Position numbers and translations under genes: made by a program. Source: Elusimicrobiota bacterium (GTDB lineage: Bacteria > Elusimicrobiota > Elusimicrobia > Elusimicrobiales > UBA9959). From it: 64,000 nt of DNA. The notes beneath the pieces were generated by a model that saw only the letters and a program-made list of their open reading frames with translations, was not told where the DNA came from and did no database searches. Below, in pieces: positions 19,447 through 28,569 of the stretch (positions are counted from its first letter, which is position 1; every line of letters begins with the position of its first letter). The stretch lies in assembly GCA_019135865.1 (NCBI GenBank), contig JAGVVD010000024.1, positions 1-64,000 on the forward strand, read 5' to 3'.

Positions 19447-20258
19447 CCTGTTTTATCGCGGGAGGGGCCCTGGCCGCGGCCGCGGCCCTCAGCGCCCGCT
19501 GGACCTGGTGGCGGGCGGCGAAGCCGGGCCTGCCCGTTCTCTGCTACCATAAGGTTGGGACGCCTCCCCCCGGCTCCCGCCTCAGGGACTTATGGGTCTC
19601 CCCGGAGGATTTCCGGCGGCAGATGCGCTACCTGAAGGAAAAGGGCTACGAGACGCTTCTCTTCTCGGAACTGCTGGCGATACGGCGCGGGAAGAGACCT
19701 ATGCCGGAAAAAGCGGCGGTCGTCACCTTCGACGACGGCTACGAGAACAACTATTCCCACGCCTGGCCGATAATGTCCGAGACCGGGACGAAGGGCAATA
19801 TCTTCGTCGTTTTCGATACCATAGGGAAGGCCAATCTCTGGCACGATCCCGCTTCCGAGCCCTGGGTCGGCATGGCCGATCTCGGGATGCTGAAAAAAAT
19901 GCAGGAGAGCGGCGTCGTCGAGTACGGCTCGCACACCATGTCCCACCCCAGGCTCCCCCGCCTCCCTCTCGAGGACGCCGACTGGCAGATGCGGGAGTCG
20001 AAGAAACGCCTGGAGGAGGCCCTGGGCCGCGAGATCTGCGCTTTCGCCTACCCCTACGGCGCCGGCGCCTACGAGCCGGAAGTCCGGGCCCTCGCGCTCA
20101 AATACTACGAGTTCGATTTCAGTTTCACGCAGGGAAAGACCCCCTGGCCCTGGGACCGCGGGGCCGGCCCCGTCGACCGGCTCTTCATCAAGGGCTCCGA
20201 CACGATGCTGGACTTCGCGCTTCAGCTCAGCCGCGGGCGCTCGCGCCTTTTTGTATAA
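19443..20258 (+). CDS. Polysaccharide deacetylase (NodB family)
   Basis: The 271-residue protein has an N-terminal hydrophobic anchor (about 1-20) and the NodB domain. Motif 1 is TFDDGYENN, motif 2 with two histidines is SHTMSHPRL, and FAYPYGAG follows. These supply the metal ligands of carbohydrate esterase family 4. LCYHKVG at about residue 35 is the usual lead-in. It probably removes N-acetyl groups from a surface glycan made by the neighbouring transferases; the substrate is not determined. It is coupled to the GT9 gene by ATGA. Confidence 0.88.
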   Translation: MTCFIAGGALAAAAALSARWTWWRAAKPGLPVLCYHKVGTPPPGSRLRDLWVSPEDFRRQMRYLKEKGYETLLFSELLAIRRGKRPMPEKAAVVTFDDGYENNYSHAWPIMSETGTKGNIFVVFDTIGKANLWHDPASEPWVGMADLGMLKKMQESGVVEYGSHTMSHPRLPRLPLEDADWQMRESKKRLEEALGREICAFAYPYGAGAYEPEVRALALKYYEFDFSFTQGKTPWPWDRGAGPVDRLFIKGSDTMLDFALQLSRGRSRLFV

Positions 20259-20259
20259 T
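20254..20259 (+). promoter_or_regulatory. Possible -10 box before the twin DUF4254-like genes
   Basis: TATAAT overlaps the deacetylase stop codon and lies 26 bases before the ATG at 20286, which has its own GAGAGGGA site. No -35 match is visible 17 bases upstream. Confidence 0.35.
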
Positions 20260-20285
20260 TCAGGGAATAACATCGAGAGGGAACC

Positions 20286-20489
20286 ATGGGAAAACCGCAG
20301 ATAGGCAGCCTGGTCAGCGAACTGGCCATGACGAACACCGAGCTCTGGCACGAGGAGGACAAGGCGCGCGTCGGCGACGTGCCGGCCATAGCGGCCGCCA
20401 AGAAGAACATCGACCGCCTCAACCAGAAGCGCAACGACCTCATCGAGCGCATAGACGAGAAGGTCCTGGAGGCCGTCGACAATGGCTGA
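20286..20489 (+). CDS. Small DUF4254-like helical protein
   Basis: The 67-residue protein ([23 protein letters not shown], then [19 protein letters not shown]) matches the core of DUF4254. That family of helical proteins is usually longer and often lies near LPS glycosyltransferases. The ribosome-binding site GAGAGGGA precedes the ATG. It overlaps the next small gene by 8 bases in a different frame. The function is unknown; the context between a GT9 cluster and another GT9 gene points to an accessory role in glycan assembly. Confidence 0.6.
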   Translation: MGKPQIGSLVSELAMTNTELWHEEDKARVGDVPAIAAAKKNIDRLNQKRNDLIERIDEKVLEAVDNG

Positions 20490-20751
20490 GACGGTGGGAA
20501 GCCTGGCGGACAAGATCAGCATAATCCAGCTCAAGATCTACCACATGCGCCGGCAGCTGGAGCGCGCGGACGCCTCCGAAGAGCACAAGGCCGCCTGCTC
20601 CGGCAGGCTCGGGGTGATGGAGGTCCAGCTCAGGGACCTCGAGGACGAACTCACGCAGCTCGTCTCCGACGTGGCCGCGGGCCGGGTGAAACTCAGGATC
20701 TACCGCCAGTTCAAGATGTACAACGACCCGCGCTACAGGACCAAGGCCTGA
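20482..20751 (+). CDS. Small helical protein, likely paralogue of its neighbour
   Basis: The 89-residue protein opens [24 protein letters not shown], which mirrors the [20 protein letters not shown] of the preceding gene, and is predicted to be almost fully helical. It ends in a basic segment ([15 protein letters not shown]). It overlaps the upstream gene by 8 bases and ends 4 bases before a GT9 gene. I do not recognise a named family beyond similarity to DUF4254-type or DUF6165-type proteins. Confidence 0.55.
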   Translation: MAETVGSLADKISIIQLKIYHMRRQLERADASEEHKAACSGRLGVMEVQLRDLEDELTQLVSDVAAGRVKLRIYRQFKMYNDPRYRTKA

Positions 20752-20755
20752 AGCG

Positions 20756-21724
20756 ATGAGGCCCGTTTCCGCCGCCGACCCTCCGCGCTCCGTCCTTTTC
20801 ATCGTCTTTAAAGGGATAGGCGACGTCATACTGACCACCCCGCTGCTGCGCGCCCTGCGGAAGAAATGGCCCGGCTGCGAGGTCCATTTCTTCACGCGCC
20901 GGGCCTCCGAAAAGATACTGCGGCACAATCCCAACGTGACCTCGGTGATACTCCGGGAAAAAGGCGCCCTCGCGCGCGTAAGGGCCTGCCGCCCCGACAT
21001 AGCCGTGGATTTCATGGGCTCCTCGGTCTCGGCCTTCTACTCGCTGTTTTCCGGGGCCCGGACGCGGCTGGCCTACCGGAAGCCGTACGGCCGCCTCGTC
21101 TATAACCGCATGGTCCCGCGCCCGGACAGGGGTTACACCGTCAACGACCGCTACGCGATGCTCGAGCCCCTCGGGGTGGAACCCGACGGGATAAGACCGG
21201 ACCTTTTCTTCCCCCCGGCGAGCGAGCGCAGGGCGCTGGACTTCCTGTCCGCGAACGGCCTTGCCCCGTCCGGCTTCGTCACGCTCGATATCACCAGCCC
21301 CAGGGCGCACCGGCAGTGGCCCGCCGCGGCGTTCGGCCGCCTGGCGGACCTCATAGACGAACGACTGGGCCTGCGCTGCGTCTTCCTTTCCGGGCCCGGC
21401 GAAGAGGAGTACGTGGCAGCCGCGGCCGCGGCCTGCTCCCGCCGCCACGTCCTGTGCCCCGGTTTCGACCTGCTGGACCTGGCCGCCCTTATAAGGAAAG
21501 CCGGGCTTCACGCGGGAACGACCTCTTCGCCCATGCATATCGCCGTAAGCCAGGACACTCCCACCTTCACCATATACGGCCCGCGCAACAGCCCCCGCAG
21601 CTGGGGACCCCCGTCCCCCCTGCATGCCTGGGAACAGGGCGAACTGGAGACCCTGCGGCCCGAGACCGTTTTCGAAAAGTTCTCGGCGCACGCGGCGGGC
21701 CTGCCCGCCCGGAGGGAACAGTGA
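20756..21724 (+). CDS. Glycosyltransferase family 9 (heptosyltransferase-like)
   Basis: This is a 322-residue two-domain GT9 enzyme of normal size. FIVFKGIGDVILTTPLLRAL marks the N-terminal domain. The C-terminal domain carries VTLDITSPRAHRQWP and GTTSSPMHIAVSQDTP, where other members have a conserved D-S-G-P-M-H. The aspartate of that motif is replaced (TSSPMH), so donor use may differ. It overlaps lpxK by GTGA and belongs to the envelope operon. Confidence 0.85.
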   Translation: MRPVSAADPPRSVLFIVFKGIGDVILTTPLLRALRKKWPGCEVHFFTRRASEKILRHNPNVTSVILREKGALARVRACRPDIAVDFMGSSVSAFYSLFSGARTRLAYRKPYGRLVYNRMVPRPDRGYTVNDRYAMLEPLGVEPDGIRPDLFFPPASERRALDFLSANGLAPSGFVTLDITSPRAHRQWPAAAFGRLADLIDERLGLRCVFLSGPGEEEYVAAAAAACSRRHVLCPGFDLLDLAALIRKAGLHAGTTSSPMHIAVSQDTPTFTIYGPRNSPRSWGPPSPLHAWEQGELETLRPETVFEKFSAHAAGLPARREQ

Positions 21725-22830
21725 GCGTCGTAGTGGGACGCGGCGCGGAAGCGCTGCGCGATTCCCTCCGTTCGCGCCTTCCCGGCCGGGTCCTGCTCTG
21801 GATCGTCTCCCGTTTCTACCTGGCGGCCGTGGCCCTGCGGCGCGCGCTCTACGCCTCGGGGCTCCTGCGTTCGTGCTCGCTCCCCGCCAGGGTGGTCTGT
21901 TTCGGCAATATCTCCGCCGGCGGCACCGGAAAAACGCCCACCGTGATCGCCGCGGCCAGGGAGCTGAAGGGACTGGGCTTCCGCCCCGCCGTCCTTCTGC
22001 GCGGTTACGGGCGCCGGGGGCCTTCGGACAGGCTGACGGTGCTCCGGGACGGCGCCGCGTACGACGCAGCCGACTGCGGCGACGAAGCGGTCATCATCCA
22101 TAACGCGCTGAAGGACCTCTCCATCCCGGTGGTCGTCTCCTCCGACCGCTGCGCCGCGGGCCGGACCGCGGTCGAAAAGCTGGACTGCGACATGCTCCTT
22201 CTCGACGACGGCTATCAGCACTTCGCGCTGAAGCGCGACAGGGACATAGTCATAGTCAACGCCGCCTCGCCTTTCCATAAGGACGCCCCTCTGCCGCTCG
22301 GCAACCTGCGCGAGGGCCCGTCCGGCCTGCGCCGGGCCCACATGATCGTGATCTCCCACTGCGAGCGCGCCTCGACCGCGGAACTGGAGGCGCTCCACGC
22401 CGAGATAAGGCGCGTGAACCCCCGCGCCGCGGTGGCGGAGAGCATGCACGTGCCCGAGCATTTCATCGACGCCCGCCGCCGCCTGCCGGTACCGCTCACG
22501 GTCGTCAGGGACCGTCCCGTCTCCGTTATCTCGGCCATAGGCGACCCGGAGTCCTTCGAGCGTTCGCTCCGGGAGCTCGGGGCGAGACTGCAGGGAGTCT
22601 GGCGCTATCCCGATCATCACCGCTTCACGGCCGGCGAGATGCGCGCGCTGGCCGCGGCCTCGGACGGCGTCCCCGTCGTCACCACTTACAAGGATTTCTC
22701 CCGTTTCCCCCCGGAGTGGGAGACCATGCTCGGAGGAGACCTCTACATACTCTCCTCTAAGATATCTTTCCTCTGCGACGGCTACCGTCTGCTCATGGAC
22801 CAGCTCGTTCCTCCCGGGACCGCGGCATGA
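21721..22830 (+). CDS. lpxK: Tetraacyldisaccharide 4'-kinase LpxK
   Basis: LpxK phosphorylates the lipid A disaccharide at the 4' position on the inner membrane. From the GTG at 21721 the product is 369 residues, beginning VSVVVGRGAEALRDS; this start overlaps the GT9 stop (GTGA). An N-terminal hydrophobic helix is followed by the P-loop ISAGGTGKTP, LRGYGRRG, the DDGYQH segment with catalytic acidic residues, and LREGPSGLRRA. The open frame extends upstream, but only as out-of-frame GT9 sequence. Confidence 0.93.
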   Translation: MSVVVGRGAEALRDSLRSRLPGRVLLWIVSRFYLAAVALRRALYASGLLRSCSLPARVVCFGNISAGGTGKTPTVIAAARELKGLGFRPAVLLRGYGRRGPSDRLTVLRDGAAYDAADCGDEAVIIHNALKDLSIPVVVSSDRCAAGRTAVEKLDCDMLLLDDGYQHFALKRDRDIVIVNAASPFHKDAPLPLGNLREGPSGLRRAHMIVISHCERASTAELEALHAEIRRVNPRAAVAESMHVPEHFIDARRRLPVPLTVVRDRPVSVISAIGDPESFERSLRELGARLQGVWRYPDHHRFTAGEMRALAAASDGVPVVTTYKDFSRFPPEWETMLGGDLYILSSKISFLCDGYRLLMDQLVPPGTAA

Positions 22831-23426
22831 GGGCCTGGCCGACGAGGAAACCGGCCGCCGGCGCGCGCAGGCCCGCCGTCTTCCTCGACAGGGACGGCGT
22901 CCTGGTCCATAACCGCGCCGGCTATTACCTTACCGACCCCGGGAAAATGCGGATCTATCCCTTCGCCGCGCGCGCGCTGCGCCTCCTTTCCGCCGCCGGC
23001 TTCCGCCTGCTGGTCGTCACCAACCAGTCCGCCGTGGCGAGGGGCTATATGACCTTGCGCGCGGCCTTAAGGATAAACGTGGAACTGGCCCGCGCCCTCC
23101 GGAAGGAAGGAGCGCCTCTGGACGGGGTATACCTCTGTCCGCACGGGCCGGACGGCGGCTGCTCCTGCCGTAAGCCCTCCGCCGGGCTGCTTAAAGAGGC
23201 GTTCGGGGATTTCCCTACGGTGAAGGAAAGGTCCTGGATGATAGGGGACAAGTTCAGCGACGTCGCCATGGCGGAACGGGGCGGACTCAGGCCGGTGCTC
23301 GTCCTTACGGGCCAGGGCCGGGGCCAGTTGCGCGCAAAAGGCTCTTCCCGCCGCGGTACCGCCGTGGCGAGGGACCTGCTCGCCGCGGCGCGCGTCATCG
23401 CCGCCTTCGCCGGAAAGAAACGATGA
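22827..23426 (+). CDS. gmhB: D-glycero-D-manno-heptose 1,7-bisphosphate 7-phosphatase
   Basis: The 199-residue HAD phosphatase has FLDRDGV (nucleophile motif), VVTNQSAVARG, and a zinc-binding loop CPHGPDGGCSCRKP typical of GmhB and histidinol phosphatase relatives. GDKFSDVAMA carries the last acidic motif. It acts on heptose bisphosphate in the ADP-heptose pathway with the kinase encoded at 24305. It overlaps lpxK and the DUF3108 gene by ATGA on both sides. Confidence 0.9.
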   Translation: MRAWPTRKPAAGARRPAVFLDRDGVLVHNRAGYYLTDPGKMRIYPFAARALRLLSAAGFRLLVVTNQSAVARGYMTLRAALRINVELARALRKEGAPLDGVYLCPHGPDGGCSCRKPSAGLLKEAFGDFPTVKERSWMIGDKFSDVAMAERGGLRPVLVLTGQGRGQLRAKGSSRRGTAVARDLLAAARVIAAFAGKKR

Positions 23427-24256
23427 AGATATTCCCGCTCCTCGCCGCCTTCTCCGCGCATTTTTTCGCCGCCGCCCTGCGTGCCGCGGAGCCCGCGATG
23501 CTCTCCCACCCGCTGGCGGCTTCGCCGGAGGTAACGCTCTCGACCGCCGTCCCCCACCCCCCCTGGTCCGGAGAGAAACTGAGCTTCGACCTGAGGTGGG
23601 GCGTCATGGGGGTCGGGGAAGCCCATCTCTCCGCCAGGGCGCCGGTCATGGCGGCCGGTGAAGAGGCCTGGCACCTGGTCTCCGAGGCCGTCTCGGCCTC
23701 CTGGATCGATTCTTTTTTCAAGGTCCGCGACCGGAACGACGCCTGGCTGGCCGTATCCGACCACCGTTCGCTGGGGTACTCGAAAGACATACGGGAAGGG
23801 TCCTGGCGGCTCAAAGAGTGGGTATACTTCGACTATTCGTCGATGACCTTTACCGGCCAGCGCTCGAAGAAGGACGCGGAGCCCTATGCCGTGGGAGGAG
23901 CGTTGCCGGGCAGGGTGAACGACATCCTCTCCGCTCTTTACGCCGCGCGGGTCATGCCGCTCGAGCCGGGCTCGGTCTATTCCATGGACGTGAACACCCG
24001 GAAGAACTGGAAGCTGGATATCGCCGTCGTCAGGCGGGAGAAGATAAAGACCGCCCTCGGCAGGAAGAAATGCCTCGTCGTGGAACCGCGCGTCGGCGAA
24101 GAGGGTATCTTCGTGGCCAAGAAAGGCAAGCGCCTGCTCGTCTGGCTGACCGACGACGAACTGAAGGTCCCGGTCCTGCTCAAGGCGGAGGTCTTCATAG
24201 GCGCCGTCACCGCCGAGCTCAAGAGCCGTTCCGTCGCCCCCCCGGCCGCGCCCTGA
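23423..24256 (+). CDS. DUF3108 periplasmic protein
   Basis: The 277-residue product has a signal peptide (about 1-22) and the DUF3108 core. WSGEKLSFDLRWG opens it, followed by GRVNDILSALYAAR, KTALGRKKCLVVEP and a closing LTDDELKVPVLLKAE with the usual beta-rich pattern. DUF3108 proteins are predicted to be lipocalin-like and are often encoded near LPS genes; the function is not established. It overlaps gmhB by ATGA and closes this operon segment. Confidence 0.82.
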   Translation: MKIFPLLAAFSAHFFAAALRAAEPAMLSHPLAASPEVTLSTAVPHPPWSGEKLSFDLRWGVMGVGEAHLSARAPVMAAGEEAWHLVSEAVSASWIDSFFKVRDRNDAWLAVSDHRSLGYSKDIREGSWRLKEWVYFDYSSMTFTGQRSKKDAEPYAVGGALPGRVNDILSALYAARVMPLEPGSVYSMDVNTRKNWKLDIAVVRREKIKTALGRKKCLVVEPRVGEEGIFVAKKGKRLLVWLTDDELKVPVLLKAEVFIGAVTAELKSRSVAPPAAP

Positions 24257-24293
24257 ACCGGCCCCGCTTTCAGCCGTCCCCCCTTATCTTTTA

Positions 24294-24299
24294 TATAAT
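24294..24299 (+). promoter_or_regulatory. Possible -10 box placing hldE start at the 5' end
   Basis: TATAAT ends 5 bases before the ATG at 24305. A transcript from it would begin at or next to the start codon, so the mRNA would be leaderless. There is no Shine-Dalgarno site before the ATG and no clear -35. Confidence 0.4.
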
Positions 24300-24304
24300 A
24301 TGTC

Positions 24305-25321
24305 ATGCCCCGCCAGAACCTGTCCCGGCTCAATTCGATAATCAACAATTTCCGAGGCGCCCGCGTCGCCGTGGTAGGCGACATAATGCTGGACCGCTAT
24401 ATCAAGGGTTCCGTCAAGCGTATCTCCCCCGAGGCCCCGGTCCCCGTCGTGCGCGTCAGGGAGGAGCAGAGGGTCTGCGGCGGTTCCGGCAATGTCGCCT
24501 GCAACCTCGCCGCTCTCGGCGCGCGCCCGGCCCTGGCCGCCCTGGTGGGCGAGGACGCCGCGGCCGGAGAACTGCGCGCCATCCTCTCCGCCCAGGGCGT
24601 CGCTTCCTCCTTCCTCGTAGCCGACCCCTCCTTCCGCACCATAGAGAAGACCCGCGTCATAGCCGAACATCAGCAGGTGGTGCGCTATGACAAGGACCCC
24701 GAAGGCGCTATTCCCCGTCCGGCGGCCCTGCGCCTGGAGCAGGCGCTCAGGGACGAACTTGCCGCGGGGGCCAAGGCGGTCATCCTTTCCGATTACGGCA
24801 AGGGCATACTGGTGCCCGCCACCATAAAGCGCTTCACGGCCATCTGCCGCAAGGCTGGGGTCCCCGTTTTCGTGGACCCCAAGGTGGAGCATTTCCGCCA
24901 GTACAAGGGCGTGACCTGCCTGACGCCCAATACGCTGGAGGCCTTCTCCGGCATGGGCCTGCCGGTCAAGGACGGGCCGGAGGCCGCGGAAAAGCTCGGC
25001 CGCGACATAATACGCGCCCTCGGTTCCAGGGCGCTGCTCATAACCCAGGGCGAGAACGGCATGACGCTTTTCGAAAAGAAGGGCTCATCCGTCTCTTCGA
25101 CCCATATACCTACCCGCGCGCGCGAGGTTTACGACGTCACCGGAGCCGGCGACACCGTCATCTCCGTCCTGGCCCTTTCCGCGGCGGCGGGGGCGGACCT
25201 CTACGAGGCCGCGCTTATCGCCAATTTCGCCGCCGGGGTGGTCGTCGGCAAGCTGGGCACCGCCGTCGTAACCCCGGCCGAACTCAAGGAGACCATGAAA
25301 GAATGGCTGAAAACTGCCTGA
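24305..25321 (+). CDS. D-glycero-beta-D-manno-heptose-7-phosphate kinase (HldE kinase domain)
   Basis: The 338-residue PfkB-family kinase starts VAVVGDIMLDRYIKG and carries GGSGNVACNLAALG, SDYGKGIL and the catalytic loop DVTGAGDTV. It matches the RfaE/HldE domain I. The C-terminal adenylyltransferase domain fused in E. coli HldE is absent, so a separate enzyme must do the ADP-heptose step; none is visible here. The kdsB start lies 19 bases inside its 3' end. Confidence 0.92.
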   Translation: MPRQNLSRLNSIINNFRGARVAVVGDIMLDRYIKGSVKRISPEAPVPVVRVREEQRVCGGSGNVACNLAALGARPALAALVGEDAAAGELRAILSAQGVASSFLVADPSFRTIEKTRVIAEHQQVVRYDKDPEGAIPRPAALRLEQALRDELAAGAKAVILSDYGKGILVPATIKRFTAICRKAGVPVFVDPKVEHFRQYKGVTCLTPNTLEAFSGMGLPVKDGPEAAEKLGRDIIRALGSRALLITQGENGMTLFEKKGSSVSSTHIPTRAREVYDVTGAGDTVISVLALSAAAGADLYEAALIANFAAGVVVGKLGTAVVTPAELKETMKEWLKTA

Positions 25322-26052
25322 TAGTCATACCGGCGCGCTACGGCTCGCAGCGTTTCCCCGGCAAGGTCCTGGCCCCCATAGCCGGCAAACCCGTGCTGCA
25401 GTGGTGCTGGGAGGCGGCCGTGAAGTCGCGCCTCGGCCGCGTCATCATCGCCACCGAACATGAGCGGGTGCTGGCTTTCGCGCGCTCCATAGGCGCCGAG
25501 GCGCTCATGACCAGCCCTTCCTGCCAGTCCGGCACCGACCGGGTCTACGAGGCCTTCCGCGCCGCGGGCGGACACCCCTCCTTCGTCGTTAATTTCCAGG
25601 GCGACGAGCCGTTCATGACCTCCGCCACGCTGGTCAAGGCTTTCAAAAAGCTGAAGTCCTCTCCCGATTGCGGCATCGCCACGGCCTGCGCCAGGATAAA
25701 GGAGAAGGCCGAGATCTCCAATCCCAACTGCGTGAAGATAGCGATGAACGCCGCCGGCCGCGCCCTTTATTTCTCGCGCTGCCCGGTGCCGTACCATCAC
25801 GAGCTGTCCGACCTGAAGGGCTACCCCTATTTCAAGCATTGCGGCTTCTACATTTACCGGCGCGGGGCGCTGGAGAAGTTCGTGCGCCTCAAGCCCTCGC
25901 CGCTCGAGCGGCTCGAGAGGCTGGAGCAGCTGCGGGCCATGGAGAACGGCATCGGCATAACCGTGGCCGAAGTGCCGGCCCTGGGCCCGGCCATCGACGT
26001 GCCGGCCGACCTCGGGGCGGCGGCGAAATTCCTCAGGAAGATCCGGCGTTAG
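25303..26052 (+). CDS. kdsB: CMP-Kdo synthetase KdsB
   Basis: KdsB activates Kdo as CMP-Kdo for WaaA. The 249-residue nucleotidyltransferase has VIPARYGSQRFPGK near the N-terminus, ALMTSPSCQSGTDRV, VNFQGDEPF and the closing DVPADL. Length is typical. Its start overlaps the end of the heptose kinase by 19 bases in another frame, which suggests coupling. Confidence 0.95.
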   Translation: MAENCLIVIPARYGSQRFPGKVLAPIAGKPVLQWCWEAAVKSRLGRVIIATEHERVLAFARSIGAEALMTSPSCQSGTDRVYEAFRAAGGHPSFVVNFQGDEPFMTSATLVKAFKKLKSSPDCGIATACARIKEKAEISNPNCVKIAMNAAGRALYFSRCPVPYHHELSDLKGYPYFKHCGFYIYRRGALEKFVRLKPSPLERLERLEQLRAMENGIGITVAEVPALGPAIDVPADLGAAAKFLRKIRR

Positions 26053-26120
26053 GAGGAGCGCGGGTCCGCCCCCCCGCTGGAGGGGCTTTTCGGGGTTTTG
26101 CGCTTAAGCGCGGGGATAAA

Positions 26121-27719
26121 ATGACCAGATATATATTCGTCACCGGCGGCGTAGTCAGTTCTCTCGGCAAAGGGATAACCGCGGCCTCCATCGGCCGCCT
26201 CCTCAAGGCCCACGGGCTGACGGTCAACATCGTCAAGTGCGACCCGTACATCAACGTCGACGCCGGCACGATGGCCCCGTTCCAGCACGGCGAGGTCTTC
26301 GTGACCGACGACGGCGCCGAGACCGACCTCGACCTGGGATACTACGAGCGGTTCCTGGGCCTGGACACCACCCGCGTCAATATCGTCACCGCCGGCCAGA
26401 TCTACCAGGCCGTCATCGCCCGCGAGCGCGAGGGCGGCTACCTGGGCCAGACCGTGCAGGTCATACCCCATATCACCGACGAGATAAAGAAGCGCTTCCT
26501 CAAGGCCGGCGAAGGCTTCGACATCGCCATCATCGAGATAGGCGGCACCGTCGGCGACATCGAGAGCCTGCCCTTCCTGGAGGCCGCGCGGCAGATGCGC
26601 CCCGACCGCACCCGCAACGACGTGCTCTACCTGCACGTGACGCTGGTGCCCTACCTCTCCGCCTCCGACGAGCTCAAGACCAAGCCGACCCAGCATTCGG
26701 TCAACAAGCTGCGCGAGATCGGCATAGACCCCGATATAATCGTCTGCCGGGCCGAGAAGACCCTCTCCCGCGAGATCAAGAACAAGATAGCCCTCTTCAC
26801 CAGCGTACCCAAGGAGGCGGTCATAGACTGCCCCGACGCCCAGTCCATCTACGACGTGCCGTTCCTGCTCAAGAAGCAGGGGCTCGACGAGCAGATCATG
26901 ATGCTGCTGCGCCTGCGCAGCGGGAAGTGGGACTTCGACGAATGGACCGATTTCGTCAAGAAGCTCAAGGAGGCCTCCTGCGCCCCGTCCGTGCGCATCG
27001 CCATCGCCGGCAAGTACACCAAGCTCAAGGACTCGTACAAGTCGCTGGTCGAGGCCATAAACCACGGCGCCATCGCCAACGGCGTGAAGGCCGAGTTCGA
27101 CTACGTCGACGTGGAGGAGAAGGACTGCCGCGACCGCTTGGCGAAGGCCGACGGGCTGATAGTGCCCGGCGGCTTCGGCGACCGCGGGATAGAGGGGAAG
27201 ATAGAGGCCGTGCGCTTCGCGCGCGAGAATAAACTGCCGTTCCTGGGCATCTGCCTGGGCATGCAGTGCGCGGTCATAGAGTTCGCCCGCGACGTGCTGG
27301 GCTGGAAGGGCGCGCATTCCTCCGAGTTCGAACCGAAGACCAAGTATCCCGTCGTCGACCTGATGGCGGCCCAGAAGAAGGTGAAGGACAAGGGCGGCAC
27401 CATGCGCCTGGGCGCCTACCCCTGCTCGATAAAGCCGGGCACGCTGGCGCGCAACGTCTACGGCGCGGCCGAGATCAGCGAGCGCCACCGCCACCGCTAC
27501 GAGTTCAACCACAAGTACGCCCCCGCCTACGAGAAGAAAGGGATGACGATAAGCGGGACGAACAGGAAGCTCAACCTCCCCGAGATGGTGGAGATAAAGA
27601 AACACCCGTGGTTCATGGGCGTGCAGTTCCACCCGGAGTTCAAATCCAAGCCGCTGGCCCCGCACCCGCTGTTCTGCAGCTTCATAGCGGCGGCGGTGAA
27701 GAACCAGAGGAAGGCCTAG
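26121..27719 (+). CDS. pyrG: CTP synthase
   Basis: CTP synthase makes CTP from UTP and glutamine, which also feeds CMP-Kdo formation by the upstream KdsB. From the ATG before TRYIFVTGGVVSSLGKG the product is 532 residues. The synthase domain spans about 1-265 with CDPYINVDAGTMAP. The glutaminase domain contains LGICLGMQ with the nucleophile C378 and the closing HPEF histidine-glutamate pair. The open frame continues upstream, but only as out-of-frame kdsB sequence. Confidence 0.97.
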   Translation: MTRYIFVTGGVVSSLGKGITAASIGRLLKAHGLTVNIVKCDPYINVDAGTMAPFQHGEVFVTDDGAETDLDLGYYERFLGLDTTRVNIVTAGQIYQAVIAREREGGYLGQTVQVIPHITDEIKKRFLKAGEGFDIAIIEIGGTVGDIESLPFLEAARQMRPDRTRNDVLYLHVTLVPYLSASDELKTKPTQHSVNKLREIGIDPDIIVCRAEKTLSREIKNKIALFTSVPKEAVIDCPDAQSIYDVPFLLKKQGLDEQIMMLLRLRSGKWDFDEWTDFVKKLKEASCAPSVRIAIAGKYTKLKDSYKSLVEAINHGAIANGVKAEFDYVDVEEKDCRDRLAKADGLIVPGGFGDRGIEGKIEAVRFARENKLPFLGICLGMQCAVIEFARDVLGWKGAHSSEFEPKTKYPVVDLMAAQKKVKDKGGTMRLGAYPCSIKPGTLARNVYGAAEISERHRHRYEFNHKYAPAYEKKGMTISGTNRKLNLPEMVEIKKHPWFMGVQFHPEFKSKPLAPHPLFCSFIAAAVKNQRKA

Positions 27720-27726
27720 GAGAAAA

Positions 27727-28569
27727 ATGGTCAAGAGCAAGACGGTAAAAGCCGGGAAAGTATCGTTCTGCAACTCGGGCAGGCTGGCCTACATAGCCGG
27801 CCCCTGCGTGATCGAGTCCCCCTCCTCTTACGCGGCCCAGGCCGCCTCGCTGAAGCGGACCTTCGGGGCCCTGCGCACGCCGTTCGTGCTCAAGGCGTCC
27901 TTCGACAAGGCCAACCGCACCTCGCATTCCTCCTTCAGGGGCGTGGGCATGGAGGCCGGGCTTGAGCTGCTGGCCGGGATCAAGGCCAAGCTGGGCGTCC
28001 CGCTCGTAGTGGACATACACCTGCCCCAGCAGGCCGCGGCCGTGGCGGAGGTCGCCGACATACTCCAGATCCCCGCCTTCCTCTGCCGCCAGACCGACCT
28101 GCTCTACGCCGCCGCCGACACCGGCCGCGCCGTTAACGTCAAGAAGGGGCAGTTCATGTCCCCCTGGGAGGCGCAGAACATAGTCGCCAAGCTCGAATCG
28201 CGCGGCTGCCGCGACATCATGCTCACCGAGCGCGGCGCCAGCTTCGGCTACGGCAACCTGGTCGTGGACATGCGCTCGCTCGAAATAATGAAGGAGACCG
28301 GCCGGCCGGTGATTTTCGACTGCACCCATTCGGTGCAGAAGCCCGGCGCGCTCGGCAAGGCTACCGGCGGGGACATAAGGTTCTCGCTGCCGCTGGCCCG
28401 GGCCGCCGCGGCGCTGGGCATAGCCGGCATATTCTTCGAGGCCCACCCCCGCCCCGAAAGGGCCCTTTCCGACGGCCCCAACTCCCTGCCGATGCGTGTT
28501 GTCCGCCCGGCGGTCAATATGTTAAATACTATGGATAGACTCGCCAAAAGGCTCCGCAACCCCTTATGA
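27727..28569 (+). CDS. kdsA: Kdo-8-phosphate synthase KdsA
   Basis: KdsA condenses arabinose 5-phosphate with phosphoenolpyruvate. The 280-residue TIM-barrel carries YIAGPCVIES, KASFDKANRTS, the QTDLL region and DCTHSVQKPG. Length is standard. N26 of the family, which distinguishes metal-free from metal-dependent types, corresponds to C in AGPCVIES, a residue used by metal-dependent enzymes. It overlaps the zinc-ribbon gene by ATGA. Confidence 0.95.
   Translation: MVKSKTVKAGKVSFCNSGRLAYIAGPCVIESPSSYAAQAASLKRTFGALRTPFVLKASFDKANRTSHSSFRGVGMEAGLELLAGIKAKLGVPLVVDIHLPQQAAAVAEVADILQIPAFLCRQTDLLYAAADTGRAVNVKKGQFMSPWEAQNIVAKLESRGCRDIMLTERGASFGYGNLVVDMRSLEIMKETGRPVIFDCTHSVQKPGALGKATGGDIRFSLPLARAAAALGIAGIFFEAHPRPERALSDGPNSLPMRVVRPAVNMLNTMDRLAKRLRNPL

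Noticed and set aside
25668-26120. Upstream extension of the pyrG frame to a 683-residue protein
   Set aside because: The extra residues are kdsB read in another frame; the conserved CTP synthase N-terminus starts at 26121.
26049-27773. Minus-strand open frame of 574 residues opposite pyrG
   Set aside because: pyrG is full length and conserved; the antisense product has no recognisable domain.
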